A DNA stretch of 39,485 bases from Anaerolineales bacterium UBA3940 (GTDB lineage Bacteria > Chloroflexota > Anaerolineae > Aggregatilineales > UBA3940): positions 1-39,485 of the forward strand of contig DGDY01000260.1 of NCBI GenBank assembly GCA_002385675.1. The letters run 5' to 3'. The notes beneath the pieces were generated by a model. That model ran no database searches, was not told the origin of the DNA, and saw only the letters and a program-made list of their open reading frames with translations. A program made the position numbers and the translations under genes. Below, one piece after another: positions 9,005 to 15,657 of this stretch (the stretch's first letter is position 1; each line of letters opens with the position of its first letter).

Positions 9005-9895
9005 TCACATCTCCCTCAGCTTGGGGTTGAAGACCTCGTCCAGCCCGACGTTCATTACATACAGCGCGCCGACAATCGCCATGATCGCCAGCCCCGGCGG
9101 GATGAACCACCACCACATGCCCAGGTGCAGCGCGCTCCACAGGACCGCGTTGTTCATCATTAGCCCGAGCGAGATCGCATTCGTCGGGCCGAGGCCGATG
9201 AAGTCCAGCGTGGCGGCGGTCAGTATCGCGCCGCCGAACTGGAGGATGAAGGTCATGAACAGGTAGGACATCATGTTCGGCGCGATCTCGCGGAAGATGA
9301 TCTTGAGCGGCCTCATACCGCTCAGGCGGGCGAGGTCCACAAAGTCCCGCGAGCGCAGCGAGAAGGTCTGCGCGCGGATGGCACGTGCCGCCCACGGCCA
9401 GGCAAACATGCCGATGAACAGGCTCTCGCTCAGCACGCTGCGCACCTCCAGGTACGCCGCGAGGATGAGCAGCACCGCCAGCGTCGGGACGACGAGCACG
9501 ATGTTCGTCAGCATGTTGAGCACTTCGTCCACGATGCCACCCCGGTAGCCGGCAACGAACCCCACCAGCAGGCCGAGGAAGGTGCCAAGCCCGCCGCCGA
9601 CGATCCCGACAAAGAATGTCGCGCCAAGCCCGTGCACGAACTGCGTGAACACATCCTGCCCGAAGGTTGTCGTGCCGAACCAGTACTCGGAGGAGGGGGG
9701 CTGCGCCGGCGGGCCGACGTACGCGAGCGGACGGTAGTCGGTAAGCAGCGGCCCCACGATCGCCAGCAGCGCGAAGAACAGCACGATGCCCAGCCCGATG
9801 CGCAGCTTCATGTTCCGCAGCGCAAAGTAGAGCATCTCATTCTTTTTGAGCGTCCGTGTCGCCACGGAGTCAGCTTTCTTCGTCAGCGTGGTCAT
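9005..9895 (-). CDS. OppC/DppC-type ABC permease
   Basis: A 296-residue inner-membrane permease. It has an N-terminal membrane segment after the basic head (LRIGLGIVLFFALLAIVGPLL), then the extracytoplasmic GTTTFGQDVFTQFVHG motif of the OppC N-terminal domain, then five more hydrophobic segments. The coupling (EAA) loop is around DLARLSGMRPLKIIFREIAPN, which contacts an ATPase. Its ATG at 9895 overlaps the stop of the upstream permease (ATGA), so the two are made together. Cello-oligosaccharide transport is inferred from neighbours. Peptide-type transporters that carry cellobiose are known in Thermotoga and Pyrococcus. Confidence 0.9.
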   Translation of the reverse strand: MTTLTKKADSVATRTLKKNEMLYFALRNMKLRIGLGIVLFFALLAIVGPLLTDYRPLAYVGPPAQPPSSEYWFGTTTFGQDVFTQFVHGLGATFFVGIVGGGLGTFLGLLVGFVAGYRGGIVDEVLNMLTNIVLVVPTLAVLLILAAYLEVRSVLSESLFIGMFAWPWAARAIRAQTFSLRSRDFVDLARLSGMRPLKIIFREIAPNMMSYLFMTFILQFGGAILTAATLDFIGLGPTNAISLGLMMNNAVLWSALHLGMWWWFIPPGLAIMAIVGALYVMNVGLDEVFNPKLREM

Positions 9896-10884
9896 GCGGC
9901 TTCACCTTGCATCCCGGCTCGCGTCCTCGGGTCGACAAGCACGTAAACAATGTCGATGATGAAATTGGCGAGCAGCACGCCAATAATGATGAACAGGAAG
10001 CACCCCTGCAGCAGGAAGTAATCCTGGTTCTCAATCGCCTTGAGGATGAGATAACCGATGCCGGGGTATGAGAACACGATCTCCGTTGCCAGCGCCCCCG
10101 CAACGATGACGCCAAGCTGGAGGGCCAGCCCGGTCACCTGCGGGAGGATGGCGTTGCGATAAGCGTACTTGCGTATGAGCTTCCTCGGTGCGCCGAGCGC
10201 TTCGAGGTAATGGGAGTACTCCGCCTCAAGCTCGTAGATAATCATGTTCCGCATGCCGATTGCCCAGCCGCCGAACATCACCATGAACAGCGAGGCGAAC
10301 GGCAGGAACCAGTGATGCAGCGCATCTTTGATAAACGTCCATGAGAACCGGGGTGTCAGCGCGTAGCTGTACGCGCCGGAGATCGGGAACCAGCCGAGGA
10401 CGATGCCGAGTGCCCATGCCAGCAGGATGCCGAGCCACATGTACGGCGTCGCCGTCAGGATATAGCCGATTGGCAGGACCGTGTTGTCAAGCCGCTTGTT
10501 TCGCGCGGCGAACGCACCGAACTTGTTGCCGGTCCACCAGCTCAGGAGGATAGCCGGGACCAGGAGGGCGATGTCATAGGGGACTGCCCTCGCAATGACC
10601 TGGAGGACGGGCGTCGGGAACAGCCAGACGCTTGTGCCCAGGTCGCCATGGAAGAGCGCGTTCCAGAAGTTGAGGTACTGCCGCCACATGGGGAGGTCCA
10701 GGCCAAAGGCCTGCGTGTAGTAGGTGTACATCCTGACCGAGGCTTCCGCCCGCAGGCCCGCCCTCGCCAGCATCGTCCTGATGGGATCGCCCGGCATGAG
10801 CCGCGGGATCAGCCAGTCAATCGTCACTGCGAGGAAAAACGTGAGGGCGTAGATAGCCAGTTTGCGTCCGAAGTAGCGTCTCAC
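9892..10884 (-). CDS. OppB/DppB-type ABC permease
   Basis: A 330-residue permease with about six membrane segments. The first is KLAIYALTFFLAVTIDWLIP, followed by the OppB-type head with PRLMPGDP and FHGDLGTSVW. The coupling loop is YLEALGAPRKLIRKYAYRNA, and the end VLVDPRTR is typical for OppB proteins. It overlaps the downstream permease by 4 bases. It is 117 bases downstream of the binding-protein gene, with a strong hairpin in the gap. Confidence 0.9.
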   Translation of the reverse strand: MRRYFGRKLAIYALTFFLAVTIDWLIPRLMPGDPIRTMLARAGLRAEASVRMYTYYTQAFGLDLPMWRQYLNFWNALFHGDLGTSVWLFPTPVLQVIARAVPYDIALLVPAILLSWWTGNKFGAFAARNKRLDNTVLPIGYILTATPYMWLGILLAWALGIVLGWFPISGAYSYALTPRFSWTFIKDALHHWFLPFASLFMVMFGGWAIGMRNMIIYELEAEYSHYLEALGAPRKLIRKYAYRNAILPQVTGLALQLGVIVAGALATEIVFSYPGIGYLILKAIENQDYFLLQGCFLFIIIGVLLANFIIDIVYVLVDPRTRAGMQGEAA

Positions 10885-10921
10885 GTCGCTTCCCCTTTCG
10901 CTAAAGCTACGGTGGTCTGGG

Positions 10922-10955
10922 GCCGCCCCTCCCTCGCTTAGACAGGAGGGGCGGC
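10922..10955 (-). promoter_or_regulatory. Hairpin between binding-protein and permease genes
   Basis: A perfect 11-bp inverted repeat (GCCGCCCCTCC at 10922-10932, GGAGGGGCGGC at 10945-10955) with a 12-base loop. Read on the minus strand it follows the binding-protein gene and precedes the permeases. No T-run follows on that strand. Hairpins in this position in importer operons commonly stabilise or partly terminate the message so that more binding protein than permease is made. That role is inferred here. Confidence 0.6.
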
Positions 10956-11001
10956 TTGATTACCGTGGGGGAGGGGCGCACACAGGCGCCCCGTGCCCGG
11001 C

Positions 11002-12909
11002 TTACTCCGACGCTTCGACCGGCTCGATCTCAGCCAGCATGCGGATAGCGCCCATGTTCCAGTAGCCGCGCCAGGTGGCGGGCAGGTAGTTCGGCGTGTC
11101 CTCCGCAGCCGACGGCCAGTTCGTCCACGTCGTGCTGTTGACCTGCGCCCACAGACCGTTGTACCACAGCGGGATCAGCGGCATATCGGTTAGCTGGATG
11201 CGCTGGAGCTGCGACGTGATCTCCTTCATCGCCTCCACGTCATCGATCGGCGTCTTGTCCAACTGCTCCACCAGGTCGAAGGCCTCCTGGTTGTCGTAGC
11301 GGCCATAGTTGCCGTCACCCATGGTGGCGATGTCCTCGATGGGGTTCTGGAAGATCCAGTCGTAGTAGGTCCAGACGGTGTTGCTCATCTGCTCCTGGTT
11401 GTCGATGGCCATCTCGAACGTACCGGCCAGGCGAGCATCCAGGTAGACGGCGTAGTCCGGGAACTCCGGCTGCACGTTGATGCCGACAGCCTGTGCGCTC
11501 TCGGCGATTACCCGGGCGGCCTCCATCCAGTCCGTCCAGCCCGCCGGGACAGCAACACCCAGCTCGATCGGCTCGCCATCAGGCGTCTCGACAAAGCCGT
11601 CGCCGTCGATGTCCACATAGCCCGCGTCAGCCAGGATCTGTGCTGCCATCTCGGGGTCGTAGGTGAAGCCAAGCTCCTCCACAACCTCCTGGTCCACGTA
11701 CTCATCCCAGATGGGGAGCAGGCCGGTCGGGTTGGCCTTCTGCACGATGTTGCCGTAGACGACCTCGACGATCTGATCCACGTCGATAGCATAGGCCATC
11801 GCGCGGCGGAACGCCACATCATCCATCGGCGACATCTGGAGGTTCATGATCAGCCACGCGGTGTTGGCCGAAAGCATGTAGGGCGGCTCGTCGTAGTAGG
11901 TGGAGATCGGGTAGCCAGCCTGCATCAGCGTAGCGATGCCCGGCAGGAAGTTGTTGCTGAGGTCCACCTCATTCTGGAGCACGCGGGCGAGAGCCACGTT
12001 GTTCCCGGCGTTGACGATGTCCACGACCCGGGTGGGCTTCATCTCCATGCCCAGGATTTCCGTGCCCCACCAGTTCTCGTTCTTCACCCAGACCATGCGG
12101 TCCTGGTCATGCGTCTCGTAGAGGTAGGGGCCGGTACCGATCGGGTTCTCGTTAGCGCCGCTGGCAATCTCATCAGCCGAGCGGCCTTCCCACAGGTGCT
12201 TCGGCACGATCGGGTTGCTGTACAGGTAGTTAGCCCACTCCTGGTAGAGCGGCTCGTTGAAGGTGAAGGTGAGCGTGTTCCCGTCCACCTCGATGCTGTC
12301 CAGCCAGTCCCACAGCGGGCTGAAGGAGATGGGGGCCTGCTGGCCAAGCTCGTAGGTGAACTTCACGTCTTCTGCCGTGAACGGCGTGCCGTCGCTCCAG
12401 GTGATGCCCTCGCGAATGGTCAGCTCGTACACGTTGTCGCTAACCCACTCGCCGCTCTCAGCCAGCCAGGGGATGTACTCATCGGCGAGAGGATCATAGA
12501 GGAAGAGCGTTTCGTACACGAAGCCGATGGTACCGGTGGCGTAGTTGCCCTGCATGAAGGGGTTCCAGCTGGAGGGCGGCCCCCACTGGGTACCGCTGAT
12601 GTAGAGCGTCTCGTTACGGGCGTAGGCCTCCGGTGCCGGCTGGGCAGCAACCTGCTCTGCAGCGGCGGCAGCAGCGGCCTCAGCCTCGGCACGCGCCGCT
12701 TCCAGTTCCTGCTGTAGGGCGATCAGTTCTTCCTCGCTGACCGCGCCCTCCTGCGCCGCTGCAAGCTGGGCTTCCAGCTCGGCGATACGCGCCTCCGCAT
12801 CGGCAGCCGCACCGGCATTGCCGGTGTCGACCGGTGTGGCCGGCGCGCAGGCGGCGAGCAGCAGGCTCACCGCGATCACAAACGTCAGAATCAGAGTTGC
12901 GCGCTTCAT
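11002..12909 (-). CDS. Family-5 solute-binding lipoprotein, probable cello-oligosaccharide receptor
   Basis: A 635-residue extracytoplasmic receptor of the SBP_bac_5 (peptide/oligosaccharide) family. The N-terminus MKRATLILTFVIAVSLLLAAC is a lipoprotein signal with lipobox LAAC. Residues about 38-95 are very rich in Ala, Glu and Gln with heptad-like spacing (ARIAELEAQLAAAQ, LIALQQELEAARAEAEAA), suggesting a coiled-coil stalk. The ligand-binding domain follows, with ITWSDGTPFTAEDVKFTYEL and later family motifs such as DDVAFRRAMAYAID. Start ATG 12909 has AAGGAG seven bases upstream. It is the first structural gene after the LacI regulator and has an operator in its leader. Peptide binding cannot be excluded from this family alone, but GH94, GH1 and a CebR-like operator favour cello-oligosaccharides. 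Confidence 0.88.
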   Translation of the reverse strand: MKRATLILTFVIAVSLLLAACAPATPVDTGNAGAAADAEARIAELEAQLAAAQEGAVSEEELIALQQELEAARAEAEAAAAAAAEQVAAQPAPEAYARNETLYISGTQWGPPSSWNPFMQGNYATGTIGFVYETLFLYDPLADEYIPWLAESGEWVSDNVYELTIREGITWSDGTPFTAEDVKFTYELGQQAPISFSPLWDWLDSIEVDGNTLTFTFNEPLYQEWANYLYSNPIVPKHLWEGRSADEIASGANENPIGTGPYLYETHDQDRMVWVKNENWWGTEILGMEMKPTRVVDIVNAGNNVALARVLQNEVDLSNNFLPGIATLMQAGYPISTYYDEPPYMLSANTAWLIMNLQMSPMDDVAFRRAMAYAIDVDQIVEVVYGNIVQKANPTGLLPIWDEYVDQEVVEELGFTYDPEMAAQILADAGYVDIDGDGFVETPDGEPIELGVAVPAGWTDWMEAARVIAESAQAVGINVQPEFPDYAVYLDARLAGTFEMAIDNQEQMSNTVWTYYDWIFQNPIEDIATMGDGNYGRYDNQEAFDLVEQLDKTPIDDVEAMKEITSQLQRIQLTDMPLIPLWYNGLWAQVNSTTWTNWPSAAEDTPNYLPATWRGYWNMGAIRMLAEIEPVEASE

Positions 12910-13011
12910 CTTCTTACTCCTTCTTGCTCACGCAACGGGTCAGACGAAAGGGCCGGACCATCAAATTTGGTTATGTCCTACCTCCTCACCAATCAGGGCT
13001 AAGCGACGTTT

Positions 13012-13025
13012 TGAGAGCGCTCCCA
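13012..13025 (-). promoter_or_regulatory. LacI-family operator upstream of binding-protein gene
   Basis: On the minus strand this reads TGGGAGCGCTCTCA, identical to the two sites upstream of the adjacent lacI gene. It differs by one base from the known actinobacterial CebR/CelR cellobiose operator TGGGAGCGCTCCCA. It lies 103 bases before the binding-protein ATG. Repression of the transporter operon by the neighbouring LacI protein is a strong inference. The spacer 12910-13055 otherwise shows only the gene's Shine-Dalgarno and no convincing -35/-10 pair. Confidence 0.82.
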
Positions 13026-13033
13026 CACGTATG

Positions 13034-13071
13034 AAAATAAACAAGGGGGGCCTAGCTAGGCGATTCCCCTT
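13034..13071 (-). terminator. Possible intrinsic terminator overlapping the end of lacI
   Basis: On the minus strand, AAGGGG (13071-13066) pairs with CCCCTT (13048-13043). Inside it lies the palindrome GCCTAGCTAGGC (13061-13050), which contains the lacI stop codon. A T-rich run (TTTATTTT, 13041-13034) follows. The stem has an asymmetric internal loop, so strength is uncertain. If real, it separates lacI from the transporter operon and gives the latter its own operator-controlled promoter. Confidence 0.45.
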
Positions 13072-14084
13072 TGCTCCGCACCGGACGAGGCACGCACGAC
13101 CAGCTCGGTGCCCATGATGACCTGCCGCGGCGGCTCAAGTCCGTTCTCGATCACGTCAATCAGTGTTTCGACCGCCTTTACGCCGAACTCGGCTACGGGC
13201 TGGCGGATAGTCGTGAGCGGGCAGCTCGCCATCGTGGCAATCGGCAGGTCGTCAAAGCCAACAAAGGCGATATCTTCCGGGACGCGCAGGCCCGCATCGC
13301 GTGCGGCGCGCATCGCGCCGATCGCCATCAGGTCGGAGGCGGCAAACACGGCGTCGGGCTTCGCCGGGAGAAGGCGCTGCATGGCAGTGTAGCCGCCCAC
13401 CTCGGTGAAGTCCGCCTCGGCCACGAGCGCGCGGTCGACGTCAATGCCGTAACTGGCGAGGGCGTGCAGGTAGCCGTCATAGCGATCGCGCCCGACTGTG
13501 GTGTTGAACGGCCCGGAGATCAGGCCGATGCGACGCCGCCCCAGTTCGAGCAGGTGGCGGACAGCCGTCTCGGCGGCGCTCACGTTGTCCACGTCAATGT
13601 AGCTCACGCCCTCGGTGTGGAAGGGTCGCCCGATGATCACGAGTGGCACGCTGGACTCGACCAGCCGGTCGATGAGCTGGTCGCCAATCTCCCCGGACTG
13701 TACAAGGATGCCGTCCAGCGATCCCTTCCGCGATACCCGGGGGAAAATCTTCTCCTCATCCTCTTTGGTCGCGACGAGGAACAGGCTCAGTGTGTAGTTA
13801 TGCTGGTTGCACGCCTGGGCGATACCTTGAGTGAGATGAGGGAAGTAAGGGTCGGTAAAGAAGGAGCTAACACTGCGGGGCAAAACCAGGCCGATCACCC
13901 AGGAACGTTGCGAGGCGAGGGTGCGGGCGGCGGCGTTGGGGTGGTAGCCGGTCCGCCTGATCACCTCCCAGACTCGCTCGCGCACCTCCTGGCGCACGTT
14001 GGGGTGCTCGTTGAGCACACGCGAAACGGTCGAGCGGGAGACCCCCGCCATTCTAGCAATATCTTCGAGTGTGAGGTTCAGCAC
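13056..14084 (-). CDS. LacI-family repressor of the cellobiose locus (CebR/CelR-like)
   Basis: A 342-residue transcription regulator. The N-terminal helix-turn-helix is LTLEDIARMAGVSRSTVSRV (residues 4-23), followed by the hinge helix region NAAARTLAS. The periplasmic-binding-protein-like sugar domain includes VGFDDLPIATMASCPLTTIRQP. Start is GTG at 14084, with only a weak ribosome site. It sits directly upstream of the transporter operon. Two tandem 14-bp operators lie just ahead of its own start and one lies before the binding-protein gene. By analogy with CebR/CelR, cellobiose would release the repressor and induce uptake and cleavage genes as well as the regulator itself. The effector is inferred, not shown. 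Confidence 0.9.
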   Translation of the reverse strand: MLNLTLEDIARMAGVSRSTVSRVLNEHPNVRQEVRERVWEVIRRTGYHPNAAARTLASQRSWVIGLVLPRSVSSFFTDPYFPHLTQGIAQACNQHNYTLSLFLVATKEDEEKIFPRVSRKGSLDGILVQSGEIGDQLIDRLVESSVPLVIIGRPFHTEGVSYIDVDNVSAAETAVRHLLELGRRRIGLISGPFNTTVGRDRYDGYLHALASYGIDVDRALVAEADFTEVGGYTAMQRLLPAKPDAVFAASDLMAIGAMRAARDAGLRVPEDIAFVGFDDLPIATMASCPLTTIRQPVAEFGVKAVETLIDVIENGLEPPRQVIMGTELVVRASSGAEQRGIA

Positions 14085-14101
14085 GGTTTTGCTCGCTTTG
14101 C

Positions 14102-14135
14102 TGGGAGCGCTCTCAGGAAATTGGGAGCGCTCTCA
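14102..14135 (-). promoter_or_regulatory. Tandem LacI-family operators upstream of lacI
   Basis: Two exact copies of TGGGAGCGCTCTCA (14102-14115 and 14122-14135, plus-strand reading) lie with centres 20 bp apart, about two helical turns, so both face the same side of DNA. They lie between the lacI promoter and the GTG at 14084. The same 14-mer occurs at 13012-13025. This arrangement indicates negative autoregulation with possible cooperative binding. Confidence 0.88.
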
Positions 14136-14147
14136 AATCTCAATTTC

Positions 14148-14177
14148 ATTCTAAACCCACTCTGGCATGGGAGTCAA
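14148..14177 (-). promoter_or_regulatory. Sigma-70-type promoter of lacI
   Basis: Minus strand TTGACT (14177-14172), 18-base spacer, TAGAAT (14153-14148). The predicted start of transcription near 14141 is a few bases before the first operator, so a bound repressor would block initiation or early elongation. The promoter lies within 70 bases of the GH130 stop. The rest of the 130-base gap 14085-14214 holds only these sites. Confidence 0.7.
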
Positions 14178-14214
14178 TAGGCTGAGCGAAAATTCGTCCG
14201 GAATCGGGCTAAAT

Positions 14215-15222
14215 TCAGACTTTCGAGTGGGTCTTGACGAAGTCGACCACCTCGTCCACATAGGCGAAGGCCACGCAGACAACGGTGTCCGCGCCGCCGT
14301 AGTAGATCGCCATCCGCCCGGTAGCGGGGTCGGCGAGCGCCGCGCAGGGGAAGGCCACATTCGGCACGTCGCCGGTGCGCTCGTAGGGGGCCTGCGGCGC
14401 GAGCAGGTAAGGCTCGCCCCGGTACATCACCTTCCACGGCTCGTCGAGGTCGAGCAGCGCCGCACCGAAGCTGTAGACGAAGCCGTTGCAGGAGGTCAGC
14501 ACGCCATGATAGATGAGCAGCCAGCCTTCGCTTGTCTCGATGGGGACCGGCCCCGCGCCGATCTTGGTGGCCTGCCAGCCGTCCGTCGCGCCCATGACAA
14601 AGCGATGACGCCCCCAGTGCACCATGTCGGGGCTTTCACTGTAGAAGATATCCCCAAAGGGCGTGTGCCCGTTGTCGCTGGGGCGGCTGAGCATGGCATA
14701 GCTGCCGTTGATCTTGCGCGGGAACAGCACGCCGTTGCGGTTGAAGGGCAGGAAGGCGTTCTCCATCTGGTAGAACGTCTCGAAGTCGTGCGTGTACCCC
14801 ACGCCGATCGTCGGCCCGTGGTAGCCGTTGCACCAGGTAATATAGTAGCGGTCCTCGATCCAGGTGACGCGCGGGTCGTAGCCGTAGACGAACTCGTTGA
14901 TCTCCGCAGCGCGCGGCGAGGCAGGCCGCCACTGGATGCGCTCCGGCTCGATGGTCCACGTCAGCCCATCCGCGCTCTTCCCGGCGTGGAGCTGCATCGC
15001 CCGGCGCGTGTCGTCCACGCGGAAGACGCCCGCGAAGCCCTCACCATAAGGCACGACGGCGCTGTTGAAGATGCTGTTCGACGTGGGGATGAGATCGTGC
15101 GGGATGATCGGGTTGCCGCTGTAGCGCCAGACGACGGCGCTGCTGCCGGCGGGGCGGTCCTCCCAGGGGAGGTTGGGAAGGGCCGGCCCGGCCACACGGA
15201 TCGAGGGCGCTGCTTGGGTCAT
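14215..15222 (-). CDS. GH130 beta-mannoside (mannooligosaccharide) phosphorylase
   Basis: A 335-residue cytoplasmic five-bladed beta-propeller enzyme of family GH130, which cleaves beta-mannosides with phosphate to release mannose 1-phosphate. The catalytic Asp is expected at Asp116 in GYDPRVTW. Probable phosphate-site residues are Arg180 (LSRPSDNG) and Lys220 (ATKIGAG), and the late [11 protein letters not shown] motif is also typical. The pattern looks like the GH130_2 type (mannooligosaccharide or mannosyl-N-acetylglucosamine phosphorylases). The precise substrate cannot be told. It has its own promoter and stands divergent to a second LacI gene. It is transcribed toward the cellobiose locus but does not share the 14-bp operator. 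Shine-Dalgarno GAGGTGGAG precedes ATG 15222. Confidence 0.88.
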   Translation of the reverse strand: MTQAAPSIRVAGPALPNLPWEDRPAGSSAVVWRYSGNPIIPHDLIPTSNSIFNSAVVPYGEGFAGVFRVDDTRRAMQLHAGKSADGLTWTIEPERIQWRPASPRAAEINEFVYGYDPRVTWIEDRYYITWCNGYHGPTIGVGYTHDFETFYQMENAFLPFNRNGVLFPRKINGSYAMLSRPSDNGHTPFGDIFYSESPDMVHWGRHRFVMGATDGWQATKIGAGPVPIETSEGWLLIYHGVLTSCNGFVYSFGAALLDLDEPWKVMYRGEPYLLAPQAPYERTGDVPNVAFPCAALADPATGRMAIYYGGADTVVCVAFAYVDEVVDFVKTHSKV

Positions 15223-15258
15223 GGCTCCACCTCGCGGATGGCTGACAGTAACGCTTGT

Positions 15259-15287
15259 ATCGTAAACAAATTTGTTGCGGCAGTCAA
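15259..15287 (-). promoter_or_regulatory. GH130 promoter with palindromic operator in the spacer
   Basis: Minus strand TTGACT (15287-15282), 17-base spacer, TACGAT (15264-15259). A perfect 12-bp palindrome AACAAATTTGTT (15265-15276) fills most of the spacer and abuts the -10. A second small palindrome TTTACTAAA is at 15292-15300, just upstream of the -35. A repressor bound at the 12-bp site would block RNA polymerase. The divergent LacI protein is the obvious candidate, but the site lacks the usual central CG of LacI operators. Confidence 0.65.
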
Positions 15288-15336
15288 GAGATTTACTAAA
15301 AAGATTAGAGAAGATGTAAGCTGTATGAATAATTCC

Positions 15337-15365
15337 GCCGCGAATGAGCTTCGCGGCTCGTTTTT
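15337..15365 (+). terminator. Intrinsic terminator with no gene before it
   Basis: GCCGCGAA (15337-15344), loop TGAGC, TTCGCGGC (15350-15357), then TCG and a T5 run to 15365. It faces the plus strand inside a divergent spacer, where no plus-strand gene precedes it. The same stem is used in the terminator at 35056-35083. It may end a short untranslated transcript starting in 15240-15330, or be a relic. Confidence 0.6.
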
Positions 15366-15390
15366 ATGACCTTGCGTGGTGAGAATCATG

Positions 15391-15448
15391 GTAGGGGCCG
15401 GTCTAATGATGCAGCCGATAGAGCATCGCGCATCACACCGGCCCCTAC
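15391..15448. repeat. Dispersed palindromic repeat, copy 1
   Basis: Perfect 12-bp arms GTAGGGGCCGGT (15391-15402) and ACCGGCCCCTAC (15437-15448) enclose a 34-base centre that itself contains GATGC/GCATC pairs. The arm resembles those of the copies at 25101-25129 and 37648-37765, with core GTAGGGGC. It lies in the GH130/LacI spacer (15223-15657). Confidence 0.75.
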
Positions 15449-15484
15449 TAGCACCCCCTCTGACGGCGCTTCGCGCCGCCATCT

Positions 15485-15499
15485 CCCCCTGCTAGGGGG
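15485..15499. repeat. Short CCCCCT-AGGGGG palindrome
   Basis: CCCCCT, three bases, AGGGGG. Nearly the same small palindrome occurs at 19078-19092 and at the centre of 22671-22692. Another short hairpin, GGCG-CTTCG-CGCC, lies just before it near 15464. These look like remnants of a GC-rich intergenic repeat. Confidence 0.5.
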
Positions 15500-15587
15500 C
15501 GATCAGGTGGCGTGACGAGGGGCAACATGCAGTTGGCGCAGCCAAATGCATGGGGATGGGAATAAGTCAGCCTGCGCCCCGCCCCCC

Positions 15588-15616
15588 TTGACGCCCTATC
15601 CCGGCTCGTCTATCAT
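15588..15616 (+). promoter_or_regulatory. Promoter of the second lacI gene
   Basis: TTGACG (15588-15593), 17-base spacer, TATCAT (15611-15616). Transcription would begin about 35 bases before ATG 15658. The leader contains CTACTAAAAATTTCAG, which shares the ACTAAAAA string with the region upstream of the GH130 promoter. No clear palindromic operator is seen. Confidence 0.7.
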
Positions 15617-15657
15617 CAGGCGAGAGTTCTACTAAAAATTTCAGCTACAGATAAGCC

